64,000 bases of DNA, taken from Bifidobacterium asteroides. Lineage in GTDB: Bacteria > Actinomycetota > Actinomycetes > Actinomycetales > Bifidobacteriaceae. The notes beneath the pieces are model-generated. The model was not told where the DNA came from and searched no databases. It saw only the letters and a program-made list of their open reading frames with translations. The stretch is taken from the NCBI RefSeq assembly GCF_009683175.1, contig NZ_WKKW01000001.1, positions 620,001 to 684,000 on the forward strand, in the 5' to 3' direction. Of this stretch, positions 49,616 through 59,700 are shown one piece after another (the first letter of the stretch is position 1; every line of letters starts with the position of its first letter). Both the position numbers and the translations under genes were made by a program.

Positions 49616-49981
49616 TCAGTACGAATGCTTGCAGAAGATAAGGTCAGCAGCCACTGGACTGTCAGCTGGATTCGTGTTTGTTGTTCTATTTCTGGTTGAG
49701 TGCGTTGGAATGTCAGCATTTTCAGCGGTGTCATCCTCGGGCAGAATACACATGGGGACAATACTCTGGGCTTTGTTCTCCATAGCTCGGGTAATTATCT
49801 GGTCAATATGGGCAGCCTCAACTTTGCTCGCACGCTGCATGGCACCTATAAGCTCATCCTCGAAGTAGTAGTGAATGCAGTTGTTGGCCTGGCTTACTGG
49901 GTCATCGATGGAGATAGACCTGCTGTGATTTTCGCTACAATGGTATTTATACGTATTTGCAGCCCCGTTACTCCATACCAT
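49616..49981 (-). CDS. Hypothetical ORF (doubtful, maybe a decayed gene)
   Basis: A 121-residue open frame. The middle part (FEDELIGAMQRASKVEAAHI then DQIITRAMENKAQSIVPM) looks helical and protein-like. The tail is Thr/Asn/Pro-rich. No domain is recognised. A plus-strand frame overlaps it and cannot be excluded. Confidence 0.25.
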   Translation of the reverse strand: MVWSNGAANTYKYHCSENHSRSISIDDPVSQANNCIHYYFEDELIGAMQRASKVEAAHIDQIITRAMENKAQSIVPMCILPEDDTAENADIPTHSTRNRTTNTNPADSPVAADLIFCKHSY

Positions 49982-50336
49982 TCAAGCTTTGCCTGGATTC
50001 GTCACGAATGGACAACTGTATTAACGCGCCCCTGGTGTCAGTGGCAAGTTCACAACAACAGTCACAGCTTTGACCGCCATATCCGACCATCGGTCTGATC
50101 ATGCAGATGGCCGAACCTCTATACCCATCAGCCGAAAATCTTCGGATTCAAATCCGAATCTCCAGGGTCGACCCAGACGAGAACCACATGAGTTCAAACC
50201 GTTGAATCGATATCCGAATCCAAGAGCCACTCGTTCAGAGTCCCAACTACTACAGCTACCTGATAAGTAGACTTCCACCGACTCGAACTTGCCAGCATGA
50301 TTGCACCAGCACCAAGGAAGGCCAAGGGGGCTCATC

Positions 50337-51343
50337 ATGCAATACACACAACTGGGTAAAACGGGCATCAACATATCGAAAATCTGCGTGGGGTGCATGA
50401 GCTTCGGCAAACCAGGCACCATGCACGACTGGACACTGGATGAGGAAGGGACTGACGCGGTCGTTGCGCACGCGCTGGATCTGGGCATCACCTTCTTGAT
50501 ACGGCCAACGGCTACTCCGCTGGGACCAGTAAGGAATATCTTGGAAAGGCGCTTAGAAAGCATACAAGCCGCGACCGGGTGGTCATCGCCTCCAAGGTCT
50601 ATTTCAATGAGGGGCGACTTTCATCCAAGGCCATCCACCGGGAGATCGATGGGACGCTCAAGCGACTGGGCACCGACTACCTGGACCTCTACATCATCCA
50701 CAGGTTCGACTATGAAACCCCCATCGAGGAGACCATGGAAGCGCTGAACGATCTGATCCAGGCCGGCAAGGTGCGAGCGCTGGGTGCCTCGGCCATGTAC
50801 ACCAGCCAGTTTCAGGATATGCAGAAGGTCGCCCAAGACAACGGCTGGACCCCTTTCAGCGCCATGGAAAACCATTACAACCCGCTCTACCGGGAGGACG
50901 AGAAGGACCTGATACCCTTCTGCAGAAAGACGAACGTCTCGCTCATGCCCTACAGCCCTCTGGCCGCCGGACATCTGACAAGGCCTACCTGGACCGCCGA
51001 CACTCTGCGCAGCGCCACTGACAAGGTCTCGCGCGGCAAGTACGACCGGGCCGAAGACAACGACCTGACCATCATTGACCGCGTACAAAAAGTGGCGGAG
51101 CAGCACAATGTTCCTATGGCCCAGGTAGCCATAGCCTGGCAGTGGGCCAAAGGCGTTGCTTCACCGATCATCGGAGCCCCCAAAGCCCGGCACCTTGACG
51201 ATGCGGCGGCTGCGCTGGATTCGGAACTCACTCCCGAGGAAATCGCCTCCATGGAGGAGTCATACCTGCCACATGAGACCGTGGGGGCCATCGATAGCAA
51301 TCCTCCCCAGGGCGTGGTGTTGCTGGATGCAGAGGAGAATTGA
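50337..51343 (+). pseudogene. Aldo/keto reductase, frameshifted
   Basis: The two halves give one complete ~335-residue aldo/keto reductase. Reading starts at ATG 50337 (MQYTQLGKTGINISKICVGCMSFG). It switches to the next frame after TTCTT at 50497, where a single base appears to be missing before GATACGGCC. The shift falls in the Asp-Thr-Ala-Asn-X-Tyr active-site region (expected FFDTANGYSAGTS). The rest is intact: YLDLYIIHRFDYETPIEETM, MPYSPLAAG, SPIIGAPKARHLDDA. A recent inactivation, programmed slippage or a sequencing error is possible. The family reduces aldehydes and ketones with NADPH. Confidence 0.8.
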
Positions 51344-51783
51344 TCCTGCCAACCTCCCTCCGCGTCAGGACTTTCTCCGGCAAACGCTTCGAGGTCGACT
51401 TCCCCAGTTGTGCGCAGGTCTGACGGACTGCAGAACCAACAGCATTGGTGCCAAACATGATGCGGACCCCTCACTAAGGGTCCGATCCCGCAGAAACGCG
51501 ATGAGCCGGAATCTCTGTCCAATGCGCTTTTGTAAGGTGCAAGGCCATAGCATGTCCTTTCTTCATCAAGTGGGATACGAGACGCCGAAAGGATAGGCTC
51601 GCTAACGCTGGAAACCGGACCAGGCGGTCTATGGCTGGATTCTGGGCTGCAGCTCCGACACTGGTCATGGTAAGAAGAAAATTTGTTAAATAAAAAAGTT
51701 GCTGACAGTTAAAGAGTGAAAGACTCGCTTGTGTCAGTAAGATCGCGACTGTGTGACCCTCTGAAATCTGCCGACGGACTGCT
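51344..51783. other. Intergenic region between the AKR pseudogene and lacI-type gene
   Basis: About 440 nt with no credible gene. A 7-bp hairpin CGGACCC/GGGTCCG (about 51462-51484) could be a transcript-end structure for the AKR gene but lacks a U-tract. An A+T-rich patch near 51670-51710 precedes the 3' end of the LacI-type gene and may serve as its terminator region. Confidence 0.35.
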
Positions 51784-52788
51784 TTACAACGGCATTCTGG
51801 TAGAGGCTCGCTGGACTAGCGTGCCCTTGACACATTCGACGCCCTGGTGACCTCGGCCGTCCATCATATCAGCCAGGCAGCTGGCCGCCCTGGTACCGAT
51901 GGCCTTCAGGTTCAGGTCAACGCTGGTCAGCGGGGGACGCGAGTTGCCGACAATGACCTGCCGATTGTCAACACCAACCACCGATACCCTATCCGGCACG
52001 GAGACTTGGCGATCATGCAGGATATCCAGACATCCCCGGGCTATCTCATCGTTGCCGCAAGCCACCCCATCGAAGTCGATACCCTCATCCAGCAAGCCAA
52101 CCATGGTGCGGCGTCCGGTCTCTTCGTTCCAGCTTCCATATCGAACCGTACGCACGGCAGCCAACCCACGGCTATCCAGTTCGGCCATCTCGCCCTTGAG
52201 TCGTCTGACCGAGGACCGAAAGGCCGGATCGCCAGCAATCAGCACGATTTTTCTGGATCCACCCTCGACCAGATGCCGGACCATCAGCCGCCCGATATCC
52301 TCGTTGTCGGTGACGACCGAGCAGTCATGGGGATCCAAGGATGCCTGGTTGGCATAGACAACAGGCACCGGGCAACTAGTCAACGCTGGCCGCGGATCGG
52401 TACGCCATCCGACCATCAGCAGACCTTTGACGCCATAGGCCAGCAGATTGTCAATATGGTGCTGTTCAAGAGCCGGATCCCTGCCGGCGTTGCAGAGGAA
52501 AACAGGAATGGACTCGACCCCGAAGTAGCTTTCCGCGCCGATCAGGATGGGCATGGAGAACTGTCCATCCAGGTCCGAAGTGACCAGGCCTACCGATTTG
52601 GGCAGGCTGGGAGGCTGGGACTGCTTCTGACGCTCATTGAGCGAGAAGGAGAGCTCCGCCGCAGCCTTGAACACCTTGGCCCTTGTCGGACCGCTGACCT
52701 GTGCGCTGTTGCGTAGCGCCTTGGAGGCCGTGGACACCGCAACCCCCGCCTTGGCGGCAACGTCGGCCAGCGTCACTTTCTTGCTCAT
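51784..52788 (-). CDS. LacI-family transcriptional regulator
   Basis: This 334-residue regulator has an N-terminal HTH (VTLADVAAKAGVAVSTASKALRN, residues 5-27). A hinge and a periplasmic-binding-protein-like sugar domain follow (VGLVTSDLDGQFSMPILIGAES, VVTDNEDIGRLMVRHLVEGG). It is divergent from the GH115 gene, with a 187-nt intergenic region holding a palindrome. It is therefore the probable local repressor, with a xylo- or glucurono-oligosaccharide as inferred inducer. Confidence 0.92.
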   Translation of the reverse strand: MSKKVTLADVAAKAGVAVSTASKALRNSAQVSGPTRAKVFKAAAELSFSLNERQKQSQPPSLPKSVGLVTSDLDGQFSMPILIGAESYFGVESIPVFLCNAGRDPALEQHHIDNLLAYGVKGLLMVGWRTDPRPALTSCPVPVVYANQASLDPHDCSVVTDNEDIGRLMVRHLVEGGSRKIVLIAGDPAFRSSVRRLKGEMAELDSRGLAAVRTVRYGSWNEETGRRTMVGLLDEGIDFDGVACGNDEIARGCLDILHDRQVSVPDRVSVVGVDNRQVIVGNSRPPLTSVDLNLKAIGTRAASCLADMMDGRGHQGVECVKGTLVQRASTRMPL

Positions 52789-52883
52789 CGGATCGCCTCC
52801 CGGCTCTGCTGGACTCTAAGCGTCTCCAACCATGCTAATGGAATGAAGCGGTCATCAGGCCCTCACAGTCGTATTTTTTCTCA

Positions 52884-52913
52884 TTGAAAATTTTCCTAAT
52901 CCGGTGTTAGCCT
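52884..52913 (+). promoter_or_regulatory. Candidate GH115 promoter with overlapping palindromic operator
   Basis: TTGAAA (52884-52889) and TAGCCT (52908-52913) have an 18-bp spacer. The perfect 10-bp palindrome GAAAATTTTC (52886-52895) overlaps the -35. It is placed to act as the operator of the divergent LacI-type regulator. Confidence 0.45.
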
Positions 52914-52975
52914 ATGGGTGTCCGAACACGGGCGGCAGAGCATCCGCCTGATCAGTGGACAGTGGGAGCGCCACC

Positions 52976-55900
52976 ATGGTCACCTTATTTCATCCTCAGC
53001 CCGGAACCATACCAGTGACCGCCGAGTCGGGCGCAGTTCTGGCCGATTCAGGAGTCCGGCCTAATTGGCTGCTGGATCATGGGGAGGATTCTGCCGTGCA
53101 AATTGCGGCCGGCAATCTCATGAGGGATTTTGCGACTGTGACTGGCCGGACACAGAGGTCAGTCAACCAGATTGATGAGAGTAGCCCGACCATCCGCTTG
53201 GGCACTCTGGACCATTCCAGCTGGATCGATTCAGCTGTCTGCTCCGACAAGATTGATCTGACCCCGCTCAAAGACCCCCAAGGAGGGTACCGCTGGGAAG
53301 GCTTCACCTTGCAGATTGTCGACGGCACCCTCTATGTCGTCGGAACCGACCGACGCGGAACCATCTACGGAATCTACGCTCTTAGCCGGGCCATCGGCAT
53401 CTCACCCCTGCACTGGTGGGGGAACGTGCCGGCACGTCACCATGAACGGATATGCCTGCCCGATGATCTGCGCGTCTTCGACTGGCCCTCGGTCAAATAC
53501 CGGGGCTTCTTCATCAACGACGAGGAGGAGCTGGACGACTGGGCCCGCCTGCGCACTCCGGACGGAACCATCGGACCGACGACCTACGAAAAAGTCTTCG
53601 ATCTTATCCTGCGACTGGGTGGTAACTATCTGTGGCCGGCCATGCACGTCAACGCCTTCAACGCCGATCCGCGCAACGGGAGGCTTGCCCAGAGCATGGG
53701 GGTGGTCATCGGGAGCAGCCACTGCGATATGCTCCTGCGGAGCAACCAGCATGAGTGGGACCCCTGGGTAGCCTCACAGGGCAGGCATGTGGACTATGAC
53801 TATTCGCTGCCCGGACGCAACCGGGCTATGATTCGGCGCTACTGGTCGCAGAGCGTGGACATGAACCGGAACTACGAGGTCACCTGGACCCTGGGCATGC
53901 GAGGCATTCACGACACGGGCCTGACCACGCGTGCCATCGACGAGGATCCGAACCTGGGCCAGAAGGGCCGCCTGCAAGCGCGGGTCGATCTGCTCGGTCG
54001 GATCATTCATGACCAGAGGGACATCCTGCGTCAGCACCTGGGCCGACCTCCACAGGAGGTCCCCCAGCTCTTCATTCCTTACAAGGAAGTACTGCCCCTC
54101 TACGACGCAGGCCTGGACCTGCCCGAAGACGTGACCATCATGTGGGTCAACGACAACTATGGGTATATGCGCCGCTTCCCCAATCAGGACGAACGGGCAC
54201 GCAGCGGGGGCAATGGGGTCTACTACCACAGCTCCTACTGGGCGCCGCCGAGGACCAGCTACCGGTGTACTTCATCCACTCCCCTGGCTCTGATGAACGA
54301 CCAGCTGGGCAAGTGCTGGGATCGGGGCATCCGCCGGGTATGGGTGGATAATCTGGGAGCCATCAAGCGCCTGGAGCTGGAGGGGTCCTACTTCCTCCAC
54401 CTGGCCTGGAATGCGGACGAGGATCACCACAGTCTGTCGGCCCGCGACTTCGTGGCTGCCTGGTTCGATCAGACCTTCGACGACGATCGCGGATCTGAGG
54501 CTGCCGACCTGTGCATGAGCTACTACCGGATCAACAATCAGACCAAAATCGAACACCTGCACGAGGACTCCTTCACCCAGATAGGTTACGACGACGAAGC
54601 CGGCGGCCGCCTGGCAGCCTTACGAGAACTGGCTGAGCGCTCGCACAATCTTGGCAGGAGCATGAAACCAGAGTTTCGCGAATCCTACCGATCGTTGGTG
54701 GATCTGAAGATTGCCATGGCCTACTACGTGAACGCCCAGTTCTACCATGCGGACCGCAGCCGTCTTGAGGCCGCCCGAGTCGCCATGCCGGCCGCCGACA
54801 GGCAGATGAGAATCTCCCATCTCTTCCAGGGGATGATCCGGGCCCTGCTCCATTGGTACAACAAGGAGCTTGCCCAAGGCTGCTGGGACGGCATCCTCAC
54901 TCCAAACAGGTTCCCTCCCCCTACGCTGCCTCAATACCCGGCTTGCAGACCGGTCAAGGTACAACCGAGCCAAGGGCTGATCCTGACACCACAGGGAGCA
55001 CAGGCGAGCGTCATGGTCCCTGGCAATAAAAATCACGCCAGGCTGGTCTTCGACCCCTACGGCATCGACGACCAGTGGTTTGATCTGGACCTTACGGGCA
55101 GCCCTGCGCAGGAAGTGTGCGTCAGCGCCGATCAGGACTGGATCCGCCTGCCAGAGGGGCGGCGGATCGTCAGGGACGAGTGGCGAATCCATGTACAGGT
55201 CGAGAACGCCCCAACCCATGCGGGTCGTCAAGGCACGCTGACCATCATCACTCGTCCCTGCAACCCGGAGGCAACCGAAAAAGCCTGGTCTACACCGATC
55301 AGGGTCGATGTTCTGGTAGGCGAGGACCCTCGTCTCGAGCGAGGATTCACCGGCTACGTTGAGGCGGATGGCCACATCAGCATGGACCCCTCACGCGGAC
55401 GCGTCAGCCCCGACCTCACGGAGGCCACTACTTGGCTGGCGACCCAAGACCTGGGCCGTTTCGGTCCGGACCTGATGCAGACCAAGGGCTGGAGCGACCC
55501 GGAATCGGGAAGCGGGGCCTGTCTGAGCCTTGACTTCTGGCTGAAGACCCCCGGCCGTCATCGTCTGGTAGTTCACCGGCTGCCCACCCTGAACTCACGT
55601 GGACGAATTCGCCTGCGTGTCAGCCTTGATGGCAACCGGGGCGAAATCCTGGAATCGCCCACCACTGACGAATTCCGTGGCAACTGGCAGGAAACCATCG
55701 TATACAACGCCGAGCAACTGACCATGATCCTGCCCTATTTGGAGGCAGGACCCCACCGGCTGCAGCTGATCGCCGTGGACGACTCCTTCGGCATCGACAA
55801 AGTCGTGATCAACACCAGCCTGGAACGGCCCAGCCGGCTAGGACCGGCCTTCAGTACCTGGATGGCAAATGACCGGCCCTCCGAACAGGCTGATAACAGT

Positions 55901-56680
55901 AGTTCTCACGCAACCCACATAGACAGGGCTCAGACCAGCAATCAGATTGCAGACCTTCAGCCAACGCCCACGGCCGAGGCCTTGGACCGCCCCCTGCGGA
56001 ATCTGGCTATTGGAGACTACGGAATCGATCCGGACCACGCTCCGAACGAACCTGTACCCTACTTCGATCAGGACTACTGGCTACACGGCGGTTTGTATAC
56101 CCGGCCAAAGCTGGTCTGGCCAGACGAACGCCAGAACAGCGACATCAACAAGACACCAGAACGCATCTACCTTGAGGTCTCCGACTGCCTGAGACAGGAT
56201 GAGAACGCCTGGCTGTCACAGGATGGACCACACAATGGCAAACCTCGGAGGGGCTGTTGGGTCCCCACCGATGCCCCCACTCACAGGGGCCGGGGCCTGG
56301 CCATGCGGGCCGAGCCAAGACAACAGCTCTGGCCCGATGCCGGTCGAGCTCCCGGCATGAACCTGTCCTTCCAGGTTGGCAGGCCAGGCAATTACCGGAT
56401 CTGGCTGCTGGCCCAGTTCGCCTCCGACCTGGAGGACTCCTGCCATGTGATCTTGGACGGCGACCCGCTGGCCCCGGACGATCTCTTCCCCCGAGGAGGA
56501 AGACTGATGACCTTTGCCACCGAGCATGTCTGGGGATGGTCGGAAGTGACCGCCGTCCAGCTGACCGGCGGTCGGCACGTCCTGACCTTGGAGCCGGAAC
56601 GGGCCGGTATGCGCATCGCCCGTATCTACCTGGCCTGCGATGGAACGCGGCCGCCCTTGGATGAGCAGTGGCCCCGTTAG
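52976..56680 (+). CDS. GH115-family alpha-glucuronidase, cytoplasmic
   Basis: This 1234-residue enzyme would release 4-O-methyl-glucuronic acid from glucuronoxylan or its oligomers. GH115 hallmarks are YRGFFINDEEELDDWAR (~175), GGNYLWPAMHVNAFN, MWVNDNYGYMRRFP (~390) and GGNGVYYHSSYWAPP (~412). RRVWVDNLGAIKRLE follows. The central helical domain (~500-650) is followed by Ig-like and GH115_C-type regions. The latter carry EADGHISMD and LGRFGPDLMQTKGWS. A further ~200-residue beta-rich module (from ~1035) ends the protein. No signal peptide is seen, so imported oligosaccharides are the likely substrate. ATG 52976 has GGGAG 8 nt upstream. Confidence 0.9.
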   Translation: MVTLFHPQPGTIPVTAESGAVLADSGVRPNWLLDHGEDSAVQIAAGNLMRDFATVTGRTQRSVNQIDESSPTIRLGTLDHSSWIDSAVCSDKIDLTPLKDPQGGYRWEGFTLQIVDGTLYVVGTDRRGTIYGIYALSRAIGISPLHWWGNVPARHHERICLPDDLRVFDWPSVKYRGFFINDEEELDDWARLRTPDGTIGPTTYEKVFDLILRLGGNYLWPAMHVNAFNADPRNGRLAQSMGVVIGSSHCDMLLRSNQHEWDPWVASQGRHVDYDYSLPGRNRAMIRRYWSQSVDMNRNYEVTWTLGMRGIHDTGLTTRAIDEDPNLGQKGRLQARVDLLGRIIHDQRDILRQHLGRPPQEVPQLFIPYKEVLPLYDAGLDLPEDVTIMWVNDNYGYMRRFPNQDERARSGGNGVYYHSSYWAPPRTSYRCTSSTPLALMNDQLGKCWDRGIRRVWVDNLGAIKRLELEGSYFLHLAWNADEDHHSLSARDFVAAWFDQTFDDDRGSEAADLCMSYYRINNQTKIEHLHEDSFTQIGYDDEAGGRLAALRELAERSHNLGRSMKPEFRESYRSLVDLKIAMAYYVNAQFYHADRSRLEAARVAMPAADRQMRISHLFQGMIRALLHWYNKELAQGCWDGILTPNRFPPPTLPQYPACRPVKVQPSQGLILTPQGAQASVMVPGNKNHARLVFDPYGIDDQWFDLDLTGSPAQEVCVSADQDWIRLPEGRRIVRDEWRIHVQVENAPTHAGRQGTLTIITRPCNPEATEKAWSTPIRVDVLVGEDPRLERGFTGYVEADGHISMDPSRGRVSPDLTEATTWLATQDLGRFGPDLMQTKGWSDPESGSGACLSLDFWLKTPGRHRLVVHRLPTLNSRGRIRLRVSLDGNRGEILESPTTDEFRGNWQETIVYNAEQLTMILPYLEAGPHRLQLIAVDDSFGIDKVVINTSLERPSRLGPAFSTWMANDRPSEQADNSSSHATHIDRAQTSNQIADLQPTPTAEALDRPLRNLAIGDYGIDPDHAPNEPVPYFDQDYWLHGGLYTRPKLVWPDERQNSDINKTPERIYLEVSDCLRQDENAWLSQDGPHNGKPRRGCWVPTDAPTHRGRGLAMRAEPRQQLWPDAGRAPGMNLSFQVGRPGNYRIWLLAQFASDLEDSCHVILDGDPLAPDDLFPRGGRLMTFATEHVWGWSEVTAVQLTGGRHVLTLEPERAGMRIARIYLACDGTRPPLDEQWPR

Positions 56681-56731
56681 AAAGCCGACAGACCAGGGGG
56701 CGCACATGGGCTGGACGCCTGAAATCAGCGG

Positions 56732-59700
56732 TCACTGCCGTCCCCTATGGCCCTTGGACACCTGCCTGACCAGGCCGGTGAGGAGCGAGCCGGTCACGAC
56801 TGCCGCTGCAACGATGGCCAGAGGAAGAGCCACAGCTGCCCCGGTTTTGGGCAGTGCTTCCCCCAGGGCGTTCCAATCGTCGCTATTGGAACGGACGGCC
56901 CGATCCGAGCACAGCAGACGTCCGTCGACCTTCACGCCCCGGGAATCAGGCTGTAGAGAAGCCTTGCCGGCATCTTCCCTTTCAGGAAGGGACGCCTCAG
57001 CTTCTATAGGACAGGGCACAAGAGGACTGCCGATCACCCTGGCCCTGTCGGTGTGCCGACCTGATATGCCCGTCACCGTGGCATGCACGTCCACTGACTG
57101 GCCAGGACGGAGCATAAGGGTCGACCAATTATCCGGATAGTGGATCCCGGTCACCCGTCCCTGACCCACGACTGTCTGATCCTCCAAATGCAGTTGCCCT
57201 GCGGGGAAGACTGCTCCGGTCCCATCGCTGGGATCGCGAGGAGAATCATTGGTGATTCGGAAGACAATGGGGACATCGTCATGAGTCCGGAGAGCCTGTT
57301 CCGGCTGATCCCGATCCCCTTTGGGTATACCGCCTGCCTGATCAAACTTCTCAATATGCAGGGCCGGTGTCATATCGGGCGTTCTGGTCCAGACCGTGTT
57401 GGAGACCAGGGTCTTGTCCTGATAGAACTCAGTGAATCGGTTCTCATGACGCTCCACGTTCTTCAGACGCCTGCACTGCAGATAGGCCCTCCAACCGACA
57501 GGGCGGTCGCCTGAAGCGCTGACCAAGGCCAGATACCGCGATGTAGCCTCCACTTTGACAAGACCTGCAGGGTCTGCAGTCATAGTAAACAAAGGACCGC
57601 CATGGACATCTGCGGTCATATCTGAACCAGCCATAATCTGTCCATGATGAATCAGGATGCGCCCACTCTCGTAAAGGTCCTGGGTTGCGTAGACGGCCCA
57701 ATGGCCGGTGAACCGATCCACCGCTGGGTTCAGCCGATCCTCAATCCGCCAGGTCGTCACCTGCGGATAGGCACGTCCGGCCGGCAGCAGACTGGAGTCC
57801 AGACGGTAGAGGAAGAGTCGGTCACGGTAGATGCTGCCACCATGAGCGCTTCCTCCACCCACTGCGACTACCACATCCTTGGCGGGATTGAGCTGCTTGA
57901 CCGGATTGGCGACCACGTTGGTCGCTTTATGCAGGTCGTTGACAATCTGGGTCGCCTGATTGCGAACCACGTGACCGGTTTCCGCACGGATGACCGTGTA
58001 TGGCAAGACCAGATCGTAAGTGCGCCCCAGCAGCCCTTGGTCAATCGCAGGCTCTCTAAGGGGATTATGACCTCGGGCGGCGGCATAAGCAGCCAGATCG
58101 GCAGGCTGGGGATCCCCTTTAAGGATCACACCTGTGGCCGGAACATAGGTATCAACGGTTTTGGCGAAGACCAGGACTGTACCGTTTTTTACCTGAATGT
58201 TGAAGGCCTTGGTGTAATCACGGCCATCGGAACCCAGAACCTCGATGCCCTTGGGATCGATATCCAAGTGACGGGCGTCGTAGGCATCCGTCATGCCCAA
58301 CCGCCAGACCGGATAGGCATTGTCCTTGCGGCGGGCGTCCAGACTGATCCGATAGACCCCATGGTCGCCCACAAAAAGTACTTTGCCATCGATGCTGATG
58401 CCTGGATCGTGCACGCTGACATCGCTCTTTGAAGGATGGAAGTCAGCCGGCGGGTTGCCCACTTGGTTGGAGGGAGTCAGCGAGTCGTTCAGCGTCAGCG
58501 CCCATTGATTGTCCACACGATGATCCGTTGGGGCCTTGGGATCAACACTGCCCTCGAAGCGCAGGCGGATTCTGGGGTGGCCCCCGGCCCGCCACTGGCT
58601 GATACGGGCGGGATCGGTAATGGTCACCCGCAGGCTATGGTCCTTGTCCTTCCACTGTGTGGCATATCCGGTCTTGGCTATGACATCGCCGCTCTGCAGG
58701 TCAGTCACCTCAAGGGTCTGCTTGTCGGGCAAAAACCAGCGGTCATAGACATCCGTCAGGATGATTGATTTGACAGGATAGGCCAGATTGTCAGGCAGGC
58801 TGGGCTGGGTATCCAGCTGATACTCCAGCCGCTGACCAGGAAAGACCACCTTGCCGTCAACACTGGCCTGCTCCCCGCCCTGACCGGCTTCAGAGATGAC
58901 ATCCTTGCGCACCGGAGGCAGATACCCGCAGATGCCTGGCTTGTTGGTCTGTACACTCTGCGTATTGACCGTTTGGGAGCCCGAGTTGGTCAAGGCCTCG
59001 CCCTGGTTGCCATGACCGTCGGGCGCCTTGCAGAAGGTCAGCTCCTGGTCGGGTGTTCTGCCCAGATCCTTGCGAACCTGGGCCGCGCCACCGCCATTGG
59101 CGAATCGGACCGTGAAGGGAACCAGCATGGTGACCTGCATAGGGTCCTCCATCCCCTTGAGACCGCTCAACCATCCGCTCTTGGCCTGGGCCCGCGCGCG
59201 AGTGCCTGTCACGCTGATCTCAAAACGATCGGTCACATCTCTGCCCTTGGCCACGATGTCTCCGACGCTGCTACGGCGGTAGTGCCCGTCTGCATCCGCC
59301 TTGGCCTTAGACACAAAAATGCGGATAGCCCCAACCCCATCCTGATCAACCAGATAGTCGGCAGCACTCCAGTCGTCAGTCAGGGCAAAAGCCTTAGGGG
59401 CTTCAATCAAATGGGCTTCGACAGTAGCGTTGACCACCGATCCCACCCGGTCGCCGTCCAAAAAGACATGTCCATCAGCACCAGTCCCGTTACTCCACTG
59501 GGGGTCTATTACGCTCTTCCACGCCCCCGTGGCAGTGTCTCGTAGAATCCAGGATTTGTCCGGCCTGGGCTTCCAGGTGGGCGTACGACGCTCGGGAGTC
59601 GACTGGTCAACCTGCCGGGCAACGCCCTTCCAGTGGATTCCTCCCTGGTCCAAGATCACCCCGGTCTCCGGCCGGTCGACAGTCACATCCAGCTGCCATG

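Larger units (their letters stand above)
48993..50336. other. A+T-rich, gene-poor accessory stretch
   Basis: About 1.3 kb with only short, doubtful open frames on both strands. No repeat family, integrase or transposase is visible. The best candidates are a minus-strand frame at 49616-49981 and one at 49381-49593, in different frames and listed separately. Near 50140-50220 the octamer TCCGAATC occurs twice, next to the palindrome CGGATTCAAATCCG. The composition suggests decayed foreign DNA. Confidence 0.4.

Noticed and set aside
49443-49868. Plus-strand ORF with a hydrophobic segment in the accessory stretch
   Set aside because: It overlaps the somewhat more protein-like minus-strand frame and has no ribosome-binding site. 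The hydrophobic run is explained by the antisense reading.
50140-50175. tRNA-like arm with TTCAAAT
   Set aside because: CGGATTCAAATCCG looks like a T arm, but the loop is one base short and no acceptor, D or anticodon arms can be built.
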